Below, piece after piece: positions 1 to 6,982 of a stretch of 32,527 nucleotides of DNA. Below the pieces are notes generated by a model. It did not search any database. It saw nothing but the letters and a program-made list of their open reading frames with translations, and was not told where the DNA came from. Numbering within the stretch: the first letter of the stretch is position 1; every line of letters begins with the position of its first letter. The translations under genes and the position numbers were made by a program. This DNA is from Variovorax paradoxus (GTDB taxonomy: Bacteria > Pseudomonadota > Gammaproteobacteria > Burkholderiales > Burkholderiaceae_C): the NCBI RefSeq assembly GCF_000834655.1, contig NZ_JXQQ01000046.1, forward strand, positions 1-32,527, read 5' to 3'.

Positions 1-38
1 CCCCATCCCAACCTTCCCCCAGCGGGGGAAGGAGCAAG
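1..38 (+). repeat. R1 hairpin repeat carrying the RBS of the LacI gene
   Basis: This GC-rich repeat recurs near 24977 (inverted), 25056 (variant) and 30001. Positions 12-20 and 24-32 form a perfect 9-bp stem with loop AGC. The downstream arm includes AAGG of the Shine-Dalgarno AAGGAG (29-34), which lies 7 nt from the ATG at 42. The RBS is therefore part of the repeat and partly closed in the hairpin. The window begins inside or at the edge of the element, so its left end is unknown. Confidence 0.75.
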
Positions 39-41
39 ACC

Positions 42-1067
42 ATGAAGCCCACGGGCCGCGCCACCATCGCTGACGTCGCCGAAGCGGCCGGCGTTTCCAA
101 AGCCACCGTCTCGCGCTTCCTCAACCACCGCGAACGGCTGTTGAGCCCCGACATCGCCGCGCGCGTCGAGGTCGCGATCGCCAAGCTGGCGTACTCGCCG
201 AGTCCGATGGCGCAGGCGCTGAGCCATGGCCGCTCGCGGCTCATTGGCCTGATCGTGGCCGACATCACCAACCCGTATTCGGTCGCCGTGCTGCGCGGCG
301 CCGAGAAGGCCTGCCAGGACGCCGGCTACCTCGTCATGCTGTTCAACCTCGGCAACGAGAGCGAACGCGAGCGCGAGGCGATCGATGCGCTCGCGGGCTA
401 CCAGGTCGACGGCTTCATCCTCAACACGCTCGGCCGCGGCAGCAACGTGGTCGATGCGGTCACGCTGCATGGCAAGCCCGCGGTGCTGGTCGACCGCCGG
501 CACACCGGCATGCACACCGACTTCGTCTCGCTCGACAACCACGCGGCCATGCAGGCCACCTGCGGGCATCTGCTCGAAGGCGGCTATCGCGAGTTGCTCT
601 ACGTCACCGAGCCGCAGAAGGGTGTGAGCTCGCGGCGCGAGCGCACGGCCGCCTTCGGTGCCTGCGTGACGGCGCACGAACCGCGCGTGGCCGGCGAGGT
701 GTTCGAATCGGTCGAGGGCGAGAACGATGCGCTCGATGCCGCACTGACCGCGCTGCGCAAGCGCGCCAGGCGCGGCCGCCGTGCCGCCGTGGTCGCGGGC
801 AATGCGGTGGTCACGCTGCGCGTGGCGCAGGCCATGGCGCGGCTGGGCCTGCAGTTCGGCGACGACCTGGGCTTCGTCGGCTTCGACGATCCCGAATGGG
901 CCTCGCTGATCGGCCCTGGCCTGAGCACCGTGGCGCAGCCCACCGACGCCATCGGCCGCACGGCCGCTACATGCCTGATCGAGCGGCTGCGGGGGTTGGA
1001 CTCTGCGCCGCGCCAGCTTCTTCTCCCTGGAGAGCTGATGGTGCGGGGCTCGTCGCAGGCGCTCTAG
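42..1067 (+). CDS. LacI-family transcriptional regulator
   Basis: A 341-aa DNA-binding repressor of normal family length. Residues 8-55 hold the LacI helix-turn-helix and hinge (TIADVAEAAGVSKATVSRFL, then a YSPSPMAQAL hinge helix). From about residue 65 (LIGLIVADITNPY) to the end is a periplasmic-binding-protein-like effector domain, with the family's GFVGFDDPEWASLI segment near residue 285. The effector is probably a sugar or sugar acid. The FDDPEW...GPGLSTVAQPT stretch reminds me of gluconate/2-ketogluconate regulators (GntR/PtxS type), but this is a weak impression. The ATG is set by AAGGAG 7 nt upstream, inside repeat R1. The last 101 bp overlap the convergent GMC oxidoreductase gene. Its target genes may lie left of the window, because the operon direction leads away from the neighbours seen here. 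Confidence 0.93.
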   Translation: MKPTGRATIADVAEAAGVSKATVSRFLNHRERLLSPDIAARVEVAIAKLAYSPSPMAQALSHGRSRLIGLIVADITNPYSVAVLRGAEKACQDAGYLVMLFNLGNESEREREAIDALAGYQVDGFILNTLGRGSNVVDAVTLHGKPAVLVDRRHTGMHTDFVSLDNHAAMQATCGHLLEGGYRELLYVTEPQKGVSSRRERTAAFGACVTAHEPRVAGEVFESVEGENDALDAALTALRKRARRGRRAAVVAGNAVVTLRVAQAMARLGLQFGDDLGFVGFDDPEWASLIGPGLSTVAQPTDAIGRTAATCLIERLRGLDSAPRQLLLPGELMVRGSSQAL

Positions 1068-2697
1068 CATCCTGCACCGCGCGGTCGAAGGTGATCGGCC
1101 CGCGCATCCAGTCGCTCGCGCGCTCGGCGATCATGATCGTCGGCGCATTGGTGTTGCCGCCGATCAGCGTGGGCATCACCGAGGCATCGACCACGCGCAG
1201 GTTCTCGATGCCGTGCACGCGCAGTTTCGGATCGACCACTGCCATCGCATCCACGCCCATCTTGCAGGTGCCCACCGGGTGGTAGATGGTGTCGGCGCGC
1301 GAGCGGATTTGCTGCGTGAGTTCTTCGTCGGTGTGGGCATCGGCGGTGTAGAGCTCGCTGTGCCGGTACTTCTGCAGCGCCGGGGCGCGCAGGATCTCGC
1401 GCACCTTCTTCACGCCCTGCAGCAGCAGTGCCATGTCTTCGGCCTCGGAGAGAAACCGCGGGTCGATGCGCGGCGCCGACAGCGGGTTCGCATCGTCGAG
1501 CCGCACGTCGCCGCGGCCCTTGGGCCGCAGCACGCACACGTGGCACGAGAAGCCGAAGCCCATGTGCAGCTTGCGCGCATGGTCGTCGGTGATCGCGATC
1601 ACGAAGTGCAGCTGCAGGTCGGGCCGGGGCAGTTCGGGTGACGACTTGATGAAGGCGCCGCCTTCCGCAAAGGGCGTCGCGACTAAACCCTTGCCGCTCT
1701 TGCGCCACTCGAGGATCGCCTTCATCAGGTTCAGCCCGGCCTTCGCGCCGATGCCAAAGAGGTCGGTGTCCTTCGAGGCGTAGGCGAGGATGAAATCGGT
1801 GTGGTCCTGCAGGTTCTGGCCGACGCCCGGCAGCGCATGCCGCACCGCGATGCCGTGGCGGCCCAGCTCGGCGGGGTCGCCGATGCCCGAGAGCATCAGC
1901 AGCTGCGGCGAGTTGAAGGCGCCGCCGCACAGCGCCACTTCGCGATGCGCGCGGATGATCTCGATGGTGCCGCCGCGCAGCACCTCCACGCCGGTGGCGC
2001 GCTTGTCCTGGAGCACCACGCGCAGGGCCTGCGTGCCGGTCAGCACCGTGAGGTTGGGGCGGGTCATGGCCGGATGCAGGTAGGCCGCGGCCGCCGAGCA
2101 GCGCTCGCCGTTCCTCGCGCCGCCGTGGAACTGCGTGACCTGGTAGAGGCCCGCACCTTCCTGCTCGGGGCCGTTGAAATCGTCGTTGCGCCGAATGCCG
2201 CACTCTGCGGCTGCGCGAACGAAGTCCTCGGTGATGGGTCGCGGGCTCTGCTGCTCCGAGACCTGCAACGGCCCGGAGGCACCGTGCAATGTGCTCTCGC
2301 CGCGCTCGTTGCCTTCGGCGCGCTTGAAGTACGGCAGCACCTCGTCGAACGACCAGCCCGCGCAACCGGCCTGCGCCCAGTCGTCGTAGTCGTCGCGGTG
2401 GCCGCGCACGTAGAGCATGGCGTTGATCGCGCTCGACCCGCCCAGGCACCGCCCGCGTGGCTGGTAGCCGCGGCGTCCGTTCAGGCCGGGCTGCGGCACG
2501 GTCTGGTAGGCGTAGTTGTTGATGCGCGGGCGGCCCGGCAGCATCGCTACCGTGCCGGCCGGCGCCCGCACCAGGATGCCGCGGCCGTCGCCACCGGCTT
2601 CGACGAGGCAGACCGTCACCGCCGGGTCTGCGCTGAGGCGGGCGGCCAGCGTGGCGCCGCCGGAGCCTCCGCCCACGATCACGTAGTCGAATTCCAT
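967..2697 (-). CDS. GMC-family FAD-dependent oxidoreductase (choline dehydrogenase-like)
   Basis: A 576-aa flavoprotein of the glucose-methanol-choline family, which oxidises an alcohol group with FAD. Residues 5-20 are the Rossmann motif (VIVGGGSGGATLAARL). GMC signature 1 starts at GGSS, residues 86-89 (GGSSAINAMLYVRG). Signature 2 is GGAFNSPQLLMLSGIG. The catalytic His is in HPVGTCKMG (about His473) and the second active-site residue is Asn in GGNTNAP (about 517). The substrate cannot be read from sequence; many relatives are annotated as choline or alcohol dehydrogenases. I chose the ATG at 2697 because the FAD motif starts directly after it; the longer reading frame to 2859 would add a low-complexity leader. 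A tail of about 44 Ala/Pro-rich residues follows the usual family end (ASDWMRG) and is encoded antisense to the 3' end of the LacI gene, suggesting loss of an earlier stop. Confidence 0.92.
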   Translation of the reverse strand: MEFDYVIVGGGSGGATLAARLSADPAVTVCLVEAGGDGRGILVRAPAGTVAMLPGRPRINNYAYQTVPQPGLNGRRGYQPRGRCLGGSSAINAMLYVRGHRDDYDDWAQAGCAGWSFDEVLPYFKRAEGNERGESTLHGASGPLQVSEQQSPRPITEDFVRAAAECGIRRNDDFNGPEQEGAGLYQVTQFHGGARNGERCSAAAAYLHPAMTRPNLTVLTGTQALRVVLQDKRATGVEVLRGGTIEIIRAHREVALCGGAFNSPQLLMLSGIGDPAELGRHGIAVRHALPGVGQNLQDHTDFILAYASKDTDLFGIGAKAGLNLMKAILEWRKSGKGLVATPFAEGGAFIKSSPELPRPDLQLHFVIAITDDHARKLHMGFGFSCHVCVLRPKGRGDVRLDDANPLSAPRIDPRFLSEAEDMALLLQGVKKVREILRAPALQKYRHSELYTADAHTDEELTQQIRSRADTIYHPVGTCKMGVDAMAVVDPKLRVHGIENLRVVDASVMPTLIGGNTNAPTIMIAERASDWMRGPITFDRAVQDARAPATSPAPSALQGEEAGAAQSPTPAAARSGM

Positions 2698-2795
2698 GGC
2701 ATGTCTCCGTCGTTGTTGTGTTCTGCCGCGGGAGCTCGAACTGTACGATGGCGCGGAGGGGCCGGCACCGATCTGCAGGCTCAAGGAGAGTCCCG
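2698..2795. promoter_or_regulatory. Divergent intergenic region between GMC oxidoreductase and small ORF
   Basis: These 98 bp separate two divergent starts and must hold the promoters of one or both genes. The plus-strand gene has a clear AAGGAG at 2783-2788. I see no convincing LacI-type palindrome or sigma-70 boxes here. Confidence 0.35.
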
Positions 2796-3143
2796 ATGCC
2801 AGAGCCAGGTGTGCGTTCCCGCTACGAAGCCGCAGTGAATGCGCTCGCCCGGGCGGCATCGCAGATGCTCGCCGCGGGCACCGGTGAAGAGCAGGTTGCC
2901 CGCTGGGTGGTCGCCGAGCGCAATCGCCTCAAGGAGGCCTACCGCGACCTGACGCCGCCCGAGCTGCTGGGCCAGATCGAGGCCCGGACGATGCAGGCCT
3001 ACGGCAACGTCCTCGGTCCTTCGGTGGACCAGTTGCGGGCGGCTGGCAAGTCATGGGCCGAGATCATCGATTCAGCGTCCCGGGCCGGCGCTCATCCGTT
3101 TCGGCCGGACGGGCTTCCCGTGCAGAGACAGACAGACGACTGA
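2796..3143 (+). CDS. Small uncharacterised protein (115 aa)
   Basis: I do not recognise a named family. The ATG at 2796 is preceded by AAGGAG with 7 nt spacing, which makes this start better than the upstream in-frame ATG at 2718. The product is soluble, charged and probably all-helical: an alanine-rich helix (about 10-30), a segment reading VARWVVAERNRLKEAYRDLTPPELL (written from about residue 33), then YGNVLGPSVDQLRAAGKSW and a C-terminal AEIIDSASRAGAHPF. It has no signal peptide or membrane segment. The phrases RNxLKxxYRDLTPPE and YGxxLGPSxxxLRxxGKSWxxII feel like a recurring module of small proteins or C-terminal domains in beta- and gammaproteobacteria, possibly linked to secretion or toxin loci, but I cannot confirm this. 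It is divergent from the GMC gene and convergent with the PLP-enzyme operon. Confidence 0.72.
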   Translation: MPEPGVRSRYEAAVNALARAASQMLAAGTGEEQVARWVVAERNRLKEAYRDLTPPELLGQIEARTMQAYGNVLGPSVDQLRAAGKSWAEIIDSASRAGAHPFRPDGLPVQRQTDD

Positions 3144-3296
3144 CAGCTGCCGGCGCCCCACTGGGTGACCTGCCCATCGCCAAGATGGCGAAGCCAACTG
3201 CATGCAAGGGGGCGCTTCGACCGCAGCGTGAAACGTCAACTCCAGCGCGACGGAGTGCCGACGCGCATGGGAAAGCGCGCCGGGGCTTGAGGCCGG

Positions 3297-4436
3297 TCAC
3301 CAGCCGTGGAAGCGGCCCCACGCCTGCAACGCACCGTCTTCGCCGAGCGCCTGGTATTCGGGAAATTGCGCACCTGTCGCGCACGCGTGGTTGGGCAGGA
3401 TGCGCAGGCGCGTGCCGATCGGGAAGCGCGTTGCGATGTCGGTGTCGGGGGCGCCTTCGCGCGAGAGGATGCCGTGCTCCTGGTTCGCGCCGCTGAGCAG
3501 GTAGCCGTCGAGCACCGTGCCGTCGAGAGCGCAGGCCTGGCCGTAGCCGAAGTCGCGCTTCTGCTTCTGCGTGCCGCGGTCGCGGCTCATCGCCATCCAG
3601 CCCGCATCGACGATGGCCCAGCCCTTCTCGACCTGGTGGCCGATCACGGTGGTGAGCACGCTCAGTGCGACCTCGTCCGTGTCGCACACGCCGACGTTGC
3701 GCATCACGAGGTCGAAGAACACGTAGACGCCCGCGCGCACTTCGGTCACGCCGTCGAGGCGCTCGGCCATCAGCGCCGTGGGCGTGGAGCCCACGCTGAC
3801 GACGGCGCAGGGCAGGCCCGCATTGCGCAGCCGCTCTGCGGCGCGCACGCAGCCGGCGCGCTCCTGCTCGGCCATGGCCTTCAGGGCTTCGGGCGTGTCG
3901 AGGTCGTAGCTGGAGCCGGCGTGCGTCATCACGCCGGCCAGGTGCATGCCGCCGTCGTGCAGCACGTGGGCGACTTCGAGCAGCACGTCGTCGTCCGGGC
4001 GGATGCCTGAACGGTGGCCGTCGGTGTCGACCTCGATCAGCACGTCGAAGGCCTCGCCGTTCGTGCGGCCGAACTCGGCGATGGCGCGCGCCGAGGCCAC
4101 GCCGTCCGTGATGATCGACAGCGCGCAGCCGCGGCGGCGCAACGCGAGCGCATGCGGCAGCCGGTGCGCCGCCATGCCCACGGCGTAGAGGATGTCGGTG
4201 AAGCCTGCGGCGAAGAACTGCTCGGCCTCCTTGAGCGTGGAGACGGTGATGCCTTGCGCACCCGCATCGCGCTGCGCACGCGCCACGTCGATGCACTTGC
4301 TGGTCTTCACGTGCGGGCGGAAGCGCACGCCGAGCGCGTTCATGCGCGCCTGCATCCGCGCGATGTTGTGCTGCATGCGCGGCTGCTCGACGATGGCGGC
4401 GGGCGTGTCGATGGTGGCAAGCGTAGGGGTGTTCAT
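3297..4436 (-). CDS. DSD1-family PLP enzyme (D-serine / D-threo-3-hydroxyaspartate dehydratase-like)
   Basis: A 379-aa fold-type III PLP enzyme: an alanine-racemase-like N-terminal TIM barrel followed by the D-serine-dehydratase-like C-terminal domain. The presumed Schiff-base lysine is Lys44 in PHVKTSK. The metal site near the C terminus reads NHACATG, giving His350-x-Cys352. In this superfamily His-x-Cys is typical of Zn-dependent D-serine and D-threo-3-hydroxyaspartate dehydratases, whereas D-threonine aldolases carry His-x-Asp, so I favour a dehydratase releasing ammonia and a 2-oxo acid. The start ATG at 4436 leads straight into the conserved N terminus; upstream Shine-Dalgarno pairing is weak, and the gene starts 13 nt after the HAD stop, so translational coupling is plausible. 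It lies in one operon with the HAD gene, opposite a LysR regulator. Confidence 0.88.
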   Translation of the reverse strand: MNTPTLATIDTPAAIVEQPRMQHNIARMQARMNALGVRFRPHVKTSKCIDVARAQRDAGAQGITVSTLKEAEQFFAAGFTDILYAVGMAAHRLPHALALRRRGCALSIITDGVASARAIAEFGRTNGEAFDVLIEVDTDGHRSGIRPDDDVLLEVAHVLHDGGMHLAGVMTHAGSSYDLDTPEALKAMAEQERAGCVRAAERLRNAGLPCAVVSVGSTPTALMAERLDGVTEVRAGVYVFFDLVMRNVGVCDTDEVALSVLTTVIGHQVEKGWAIVDAGWMAMSRDRGTQKQKRDFGYGQACALDGTVLDGYLLSGANQEHGILSREGAPDTDIATRFPIGTRLRILPNHACATGAQFPEYQALGEDGALQAWGRFHGW

Positions 4437-4449
4437 GAAGGAGTTCCGT

Positions 4450-5112
4450 TCAGGCGATCGAAGCGAAGGATTGGAGCCATGGCAGCGCGGGCGCGAGCGT
4501 CGCGGCCTGTTGCTCGGGCGGCGGCGCGCCTTTCGGCAAGGCAAGCCCCACGCGGTTGTGCCAGAAGGTGCGCAGGCCCACGGCCGAGGTGCCGAACATG
4601 TCGTAGCCCGAGCCGGCGACGAAAGCCGCGTCGCTGGCCTTCACGCCCAGCCGGTCGAGCGCCATGCGGTAGGGGCGCGCATCGGGCTTGTAGAAGCCGG
4701 CTTCTTCGGAGGTGACGACCACGTCCCATTCGATGCCGAGCAACGCTGCCGCGCGATGGCCCAGCCGCTGCGAGCAGTTGGTGACGACCGCGAGCTTGCA
4801 GTGGGGCCTGAGCGCCTGCAGCAGTTCGCGTGCGCCGTCCCATGCGGGCAGTTCGTCCCAGTGCGCTTCGAGCGCGTCGGACGCGGTGTCGGCCATGCCG
4901 GTGTTGCGGGCGGCATCTTTCACCAGTTGCTCGTAGGGCACGTAGGCGCCGCAGCCGTAGGTCAGGCGCAGGTATTCGGCGCGCCATGTGCGGCCCTTGT
5001 CTTCGGAGCCGGCGGCGGCGTTCCACACGGTCCACGAGTCGAGGAGGGCGGTGAGCAGGTCGAAGAGCACGGCGCGCGGGTAGGTGCTGGCTGGGGAAAC
5101 GGGGGCTTGCAT
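4450..5112 (-). CDS. HAD-superfamily hydrolase (haloacid dehalogenase type II-like)
   Basis: A 220-aa HAD hydrolase. Motif I is AVLFDLLTALLDS with nucleophile Asp18. The residue two positions on, which is the general acid/base Asp in HAD phosphatases, is Leu20. Motif II is VVTNCS (Thr111, Asn112), motif III is Lys142 in FYKPD, and motif IV is AGSGYDMFG with Asp171. The lack of the DxD pair and the SGYD-type motif IV resemble L-2-haloacid dehalogenases rather than phosphatases, but those usually have Tyr at the +2 position. The cap domain is the helical insertion at about residues 25-95. It is the first gene of a leftward operon with the DSD1 enzyme and starts 72 bp from the divergent LysR gene. 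The substrate is unknown; processing of a product or analogue of the dehydratase is a guess. Confidence 0.85.
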   Translation of the reverse strand: MQAPVSPASTYPRAVLFDLLTALLDSWTVWNAAAGSEDKGRTWRAEYLRLTYGCGAYVPYEQLVKDAARNTGMADTASDALEAHWDELPAWDGARELLQALRPHCKLAVVTNCSQRLGHRAAALLGIEWDVVVTSEEAGFYKPDARPYRMALDRLGVKASDAAFVAGSGYDMFGTSAVGLRTFWHNRVGLALPKGAPPPEQQAATLAPALPWLQSFASIA

Positions 5113-5143
5113 GGCGATGGACTGTACGTTTCAAAGCCCTTGT

Positions 5144-5179
5144 TGTGCTTCAATGCGAACTCATCATTCGTTAAGCACA
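5144..5179. promoter_or_regulatory. Candidate LysR operator in the divergent promoter
   Basis: In the 72-bp gap between the HAD and LysR starts, TGTGCTT (5144-5150) and AAGCACA (5173-5179) form a perfect 7-bp inverted repeat. Inside it lies a shorter one, CGAA(N7)TTCG. Nested dyads between a LysR gene and its divergent target are the usual site for autoregulation and activation. The ends of the dyad lie only 5 nt before the LysR ATG. Confidence 0.5.
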
Positions 5180-5184
5180 GGTTA

Positions 5185-6102
5185 ATGATCCAGATCGAGG
5201 ACATGCAACTGGCAGCCGCCTTGCTGCGCGAGCCTTCGCTCAGCGCCGCAGCGCGTTCGCTGGACGTCACGCCGCCCGCGCTGTCGATGCGGCTGCGCAA
5301 GCTCGAAGCCACGCTTGGCCTCTCGCTCGCCACCCGCACCGCGCGGCGCCTGAGCCTCACTGCCGAGGGCGAACGCTTCGCGCGCGAGGCTTCGGCGCTG
5401 CTCGGGCAGATCGAGGGGCTGCGCGATTCGATGCAGCGCGACGACCGCCGACTCACTGGCACCTTGCGCATCGCCGCGCCCTTCGGCTACGGCCGGCAAT
5501 ACGTGGCGCCGATGCTCGCTCGCTTCGCCTGGCTGCATCCGGGCCTGCGCATCCAGTTCGACCTGCGCGAGACGCCCTGGCCCGACCGGCACGATGCCGA
5601 CGCGATCATCCACATCGGCACGGTGCGCGACTCGTCGTGGGTCGCGCGCACGCTGAGCGCCAACGAACGCTGGCTCTGCGCGAGCCCCGAGTACCTGCGC
5701 GCACGCGGCACGCCCCGCGTTCCGCGCGATGTGATGACGCACGACTGCATCGTCATCCGCGAGAACGAAGAGGACGTCACGCTCTGGCATGTGCGCCGCG
5801 CCGCGAAGCCGAAAGCGCTCCAGCGTGCGGGCGCGCGCGAAACGCTGCGCATCGCGCCGGCCTTCGTCACCAACGACGGCAGCGTGGCGCGGCACTGGGC
5901 CGAGCAGGGCATGGGGCTGGTGCTGCGCTCCGAATGGGACGCGGCGGATGCGATCGCGCGGGGCTCGCTGGTTCGGGTGCTGAAAGACTGGGCATTCGAC
6001 AGCGCGCCGGTGCTGCTGCTCGTGCCAACCCGCAAGGGACGCACGGCGCGCGTGCAGGCGTTGATCGAGTTCCTGGAGGCGAGCTTCGGCAGCGCGCCGT
6101 AG
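5185..6102 (+). CDS. LysR-family transcriptional regulator
   Basis: A 305-aa regulator of typical LTTR size. Residues 3-62 form the winged helix-turn-helix (LSAAARSLDVTPPALSMRLR, then LGLSLATRTARRLSLTAEG). Residues 90-300 form the two-lobed effector-binding domain, starting GTLRIAAPFGYGRQYVAPML. It is most like the LTTR subgroup whose members sit beside their single target operon. The ATG at 5185 gives the standard N terminus; the longer reading frame from 4192 is an antisense shadow of the HAD and DSD1 genes. It is divergent from the HAD-DSD1 operon with a nested inverted repeat between them, so it probably controls that operon in response to a D-hydroxyamino acid; that is inference from position only. 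Confidence 0.93.
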   Translation: MIQIEDMQLAAALLREPSLSAAARSLDVTPPALSMRLRKLEATLGLSLATRTARRLSLTAEGERFAREASALLGQIEGLRDSMQRDDRRLTGTLRIAAPFGYGRQYVAPMLARFAWLHPGLRIQFDLRETPWPDRHDADAIIHIGTVRDSSWVARTLSANERWLCASPEYLRARGTPRVPRDVMTHDCIVIRENEEDVTLWHVRRAAKPKALQRAGARETLRIAPAFVTNDGSVARHWAEQGMGLVLRSEWDAADAIARGSLVRVLKDWAFDSAPVLLLVPTRKGRTARVQALIEFLEASFGSAP

Positions 6103-6103
6103 C

Positions 6104-6469
6104 TCACGGGATCCGGTCGCCGTCGCGCACCGATTCGACGGCGCCGTTGTAGAAGCGAACGATCCCGAGGAAGTTGCCCTGGCCGCGGTGGTAGGTCCAG
6201 TCTTCCATCGGAACGCATTGCTGACTGATGATCTGCCGCGTGCCGCCGCCCCGCGCGCCGGGCGTGACGATCACTTCGACCTGCGGGCGCGGGACGCAGA
6301 CGAGGTCCTTCAAGACCGGCTCGCCGCATTTGTTGAGGACGGAGAACTTCGATTCGCCGACGCCTGCGAGAAAGCCGCCGCAACTGAGCGATTGCGCGAT
6401 AGCGCCGCCCGGGTGCAGGGCGGCGAACAGAAGCGCAGTCGATGCGAGGGTGCGCAGGAGGGTGTGCAT
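6104..6469 (-). CDS. Exported DUF2845-domain protein
   Basis: A 121-aa small secreted protein. Residues 1-25 are a signal peptide (RTL n-region, hydrophobic STALLFAAL, AIA-Q cleavage site). The mature part matches the DUF2845 pattern: CGGFLAGVGESKFSVLNKCG (Cys30 and Cys48) and a closing WTYHRGQGNFLGIVRFYNG. Two further cysteines (58 and 85) could form disulfides in the periplasm. Function is unknown for the whole family. It converges with the LysR gene with a single base between the two stop codons, and lies just downstream of the RidA terminator, so it is probably transcribed on its own. Confidence 0.85.
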   Translation of the reverse strand: MHTLLRTLASTALLFAALHPGGAIAQSLSCGGFLAGVGESKFSVLNKCGEPVLKDLVCVPRPQVEVIVTPGARGGGTRQIISQQCVPMEDWTYHRGQGNFLGIVRFYNGAVESVRDGDRIP

Positions 6470-6485
6470 GGCGGTCGAGGGCTCG

Positions 6486-6509
6486 AAAAAAAGCCCCGGC
6501 TGGCGGGGC
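6486..6509 (-). terminator. Intrinsic terminator after RidA
   Basis: Read on the minus strand, GCCCC-GCCAGCC-GGGGC is followed directly by seven T residues (the A run at 6486-6492). It is a textbook Rho-independent terminator beginning 14 nt beyond the RidA stop, and it closes the leftward amidoligase operon that starts near 15356. Confidence 0.88.
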
Positions 6510-6523
6510 GATTTCCTGGCGGA

Positions 6524-6982
6524 TCAGCCGACTTCGGCGATCAGCTCGATCTCGACACAGGCACCCATTGGCACTTGCGCCACGCCGAACGCGCTGCGCG
6601 CATGCGCGCCCTTTTCGGGGCCGAAGACTTCGGCGAAGAATTCGCTCGCGCCATTGGTCACCAGGTGCTGTTCGGTGAAGGTGCCGACCGAGTTCACCAG
6701 GCTCATCACCTTGACGATGCGCTTGACCTTGTTGAGATCGCCCACGGCCGCGTGCAGCGTGCCCAGCAGGTCGATGGCGATGGCGCGCGCAGCCTGCTTG
6801 CCTTCTTCGGTGGTGATGTTCACGCCGAGCTGGCCGGCCCAGACCTTGCCGTCCTTCTTGGCGATGTGGCCCGACAGGAACACGAGGTTGCCGGTCTGCA
6901 CGAAGGGCACGTAGGCGGCGGCGGGGGCCGAGACCGGGGGCAGGGTGATGCCGAGGCTGGAAAGTTTGTCGTAAACGCTCAT
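6524..6982 (-). CDS. RidA/YjgF-family protein
   Basis: A 152-aa member of the YjgF/YER057c/UK114 family, which as trimers hydrolyse reactive enamine/imine intermediates to 2-oxo acids plus ammonia. The family core is at about residues 30-45 (GNLVFLSGHIAKKDGKVWAG), 85-105 (VKRIVKVMSLVNSVGTF) and the C-terminal block RSAFGVAQVPMGACVEIE. Arg129 is at the place of the substrate-binding Arg105 of RidA. The length is slightly above that of archetypal RidA (about 128 aa), matching a subgroup with a longer N terminus. The start overlaps the transglutaminase stop by 4 bp (ATGA), so the two are translationally coupled; this is the last gene of the operon. Its presence suggests that the pathway generates an imine or amine by-product, which is inference. 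Confidence 0.92.
   Translation of the reverse strand: MSVYDKLSSLGITLPPVSAPAAAYVPFVQTGNLVFLSGHIAKKDGKVWAGQLGVNITTEEGKQAARAIAIDLLGTLHAAVGDLNKVKRIVKVMSLVNSVGTFTEQHLVTNGASEFFAEVFGPEKGAHARSAFGVAQVPMGACVEIELIAEVG

Noticed and set aside
2698..2859. Upstream start at 2859 for the GMC oxidoreductase
   Set aside because: The added residues are low-complexity, precede the FAD motif by more than 50 residues, and overlap the divergent small gene with its good RBS.
3144..3296. A terminator or small gene in the 153-bp convergent gap
   Set aside because: Only a weak 5-bp dyad (TCGCC-AAGAT-GGCGA near 3178) with no U-tract, and no ORF with an RBS.
4192..5184. N-terminal extension of the LysR frame back to 4192
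   Set aside because: It lies antisense to the HAD and DSD1 genes; the LysR winged helix starts right after ATG 5185.
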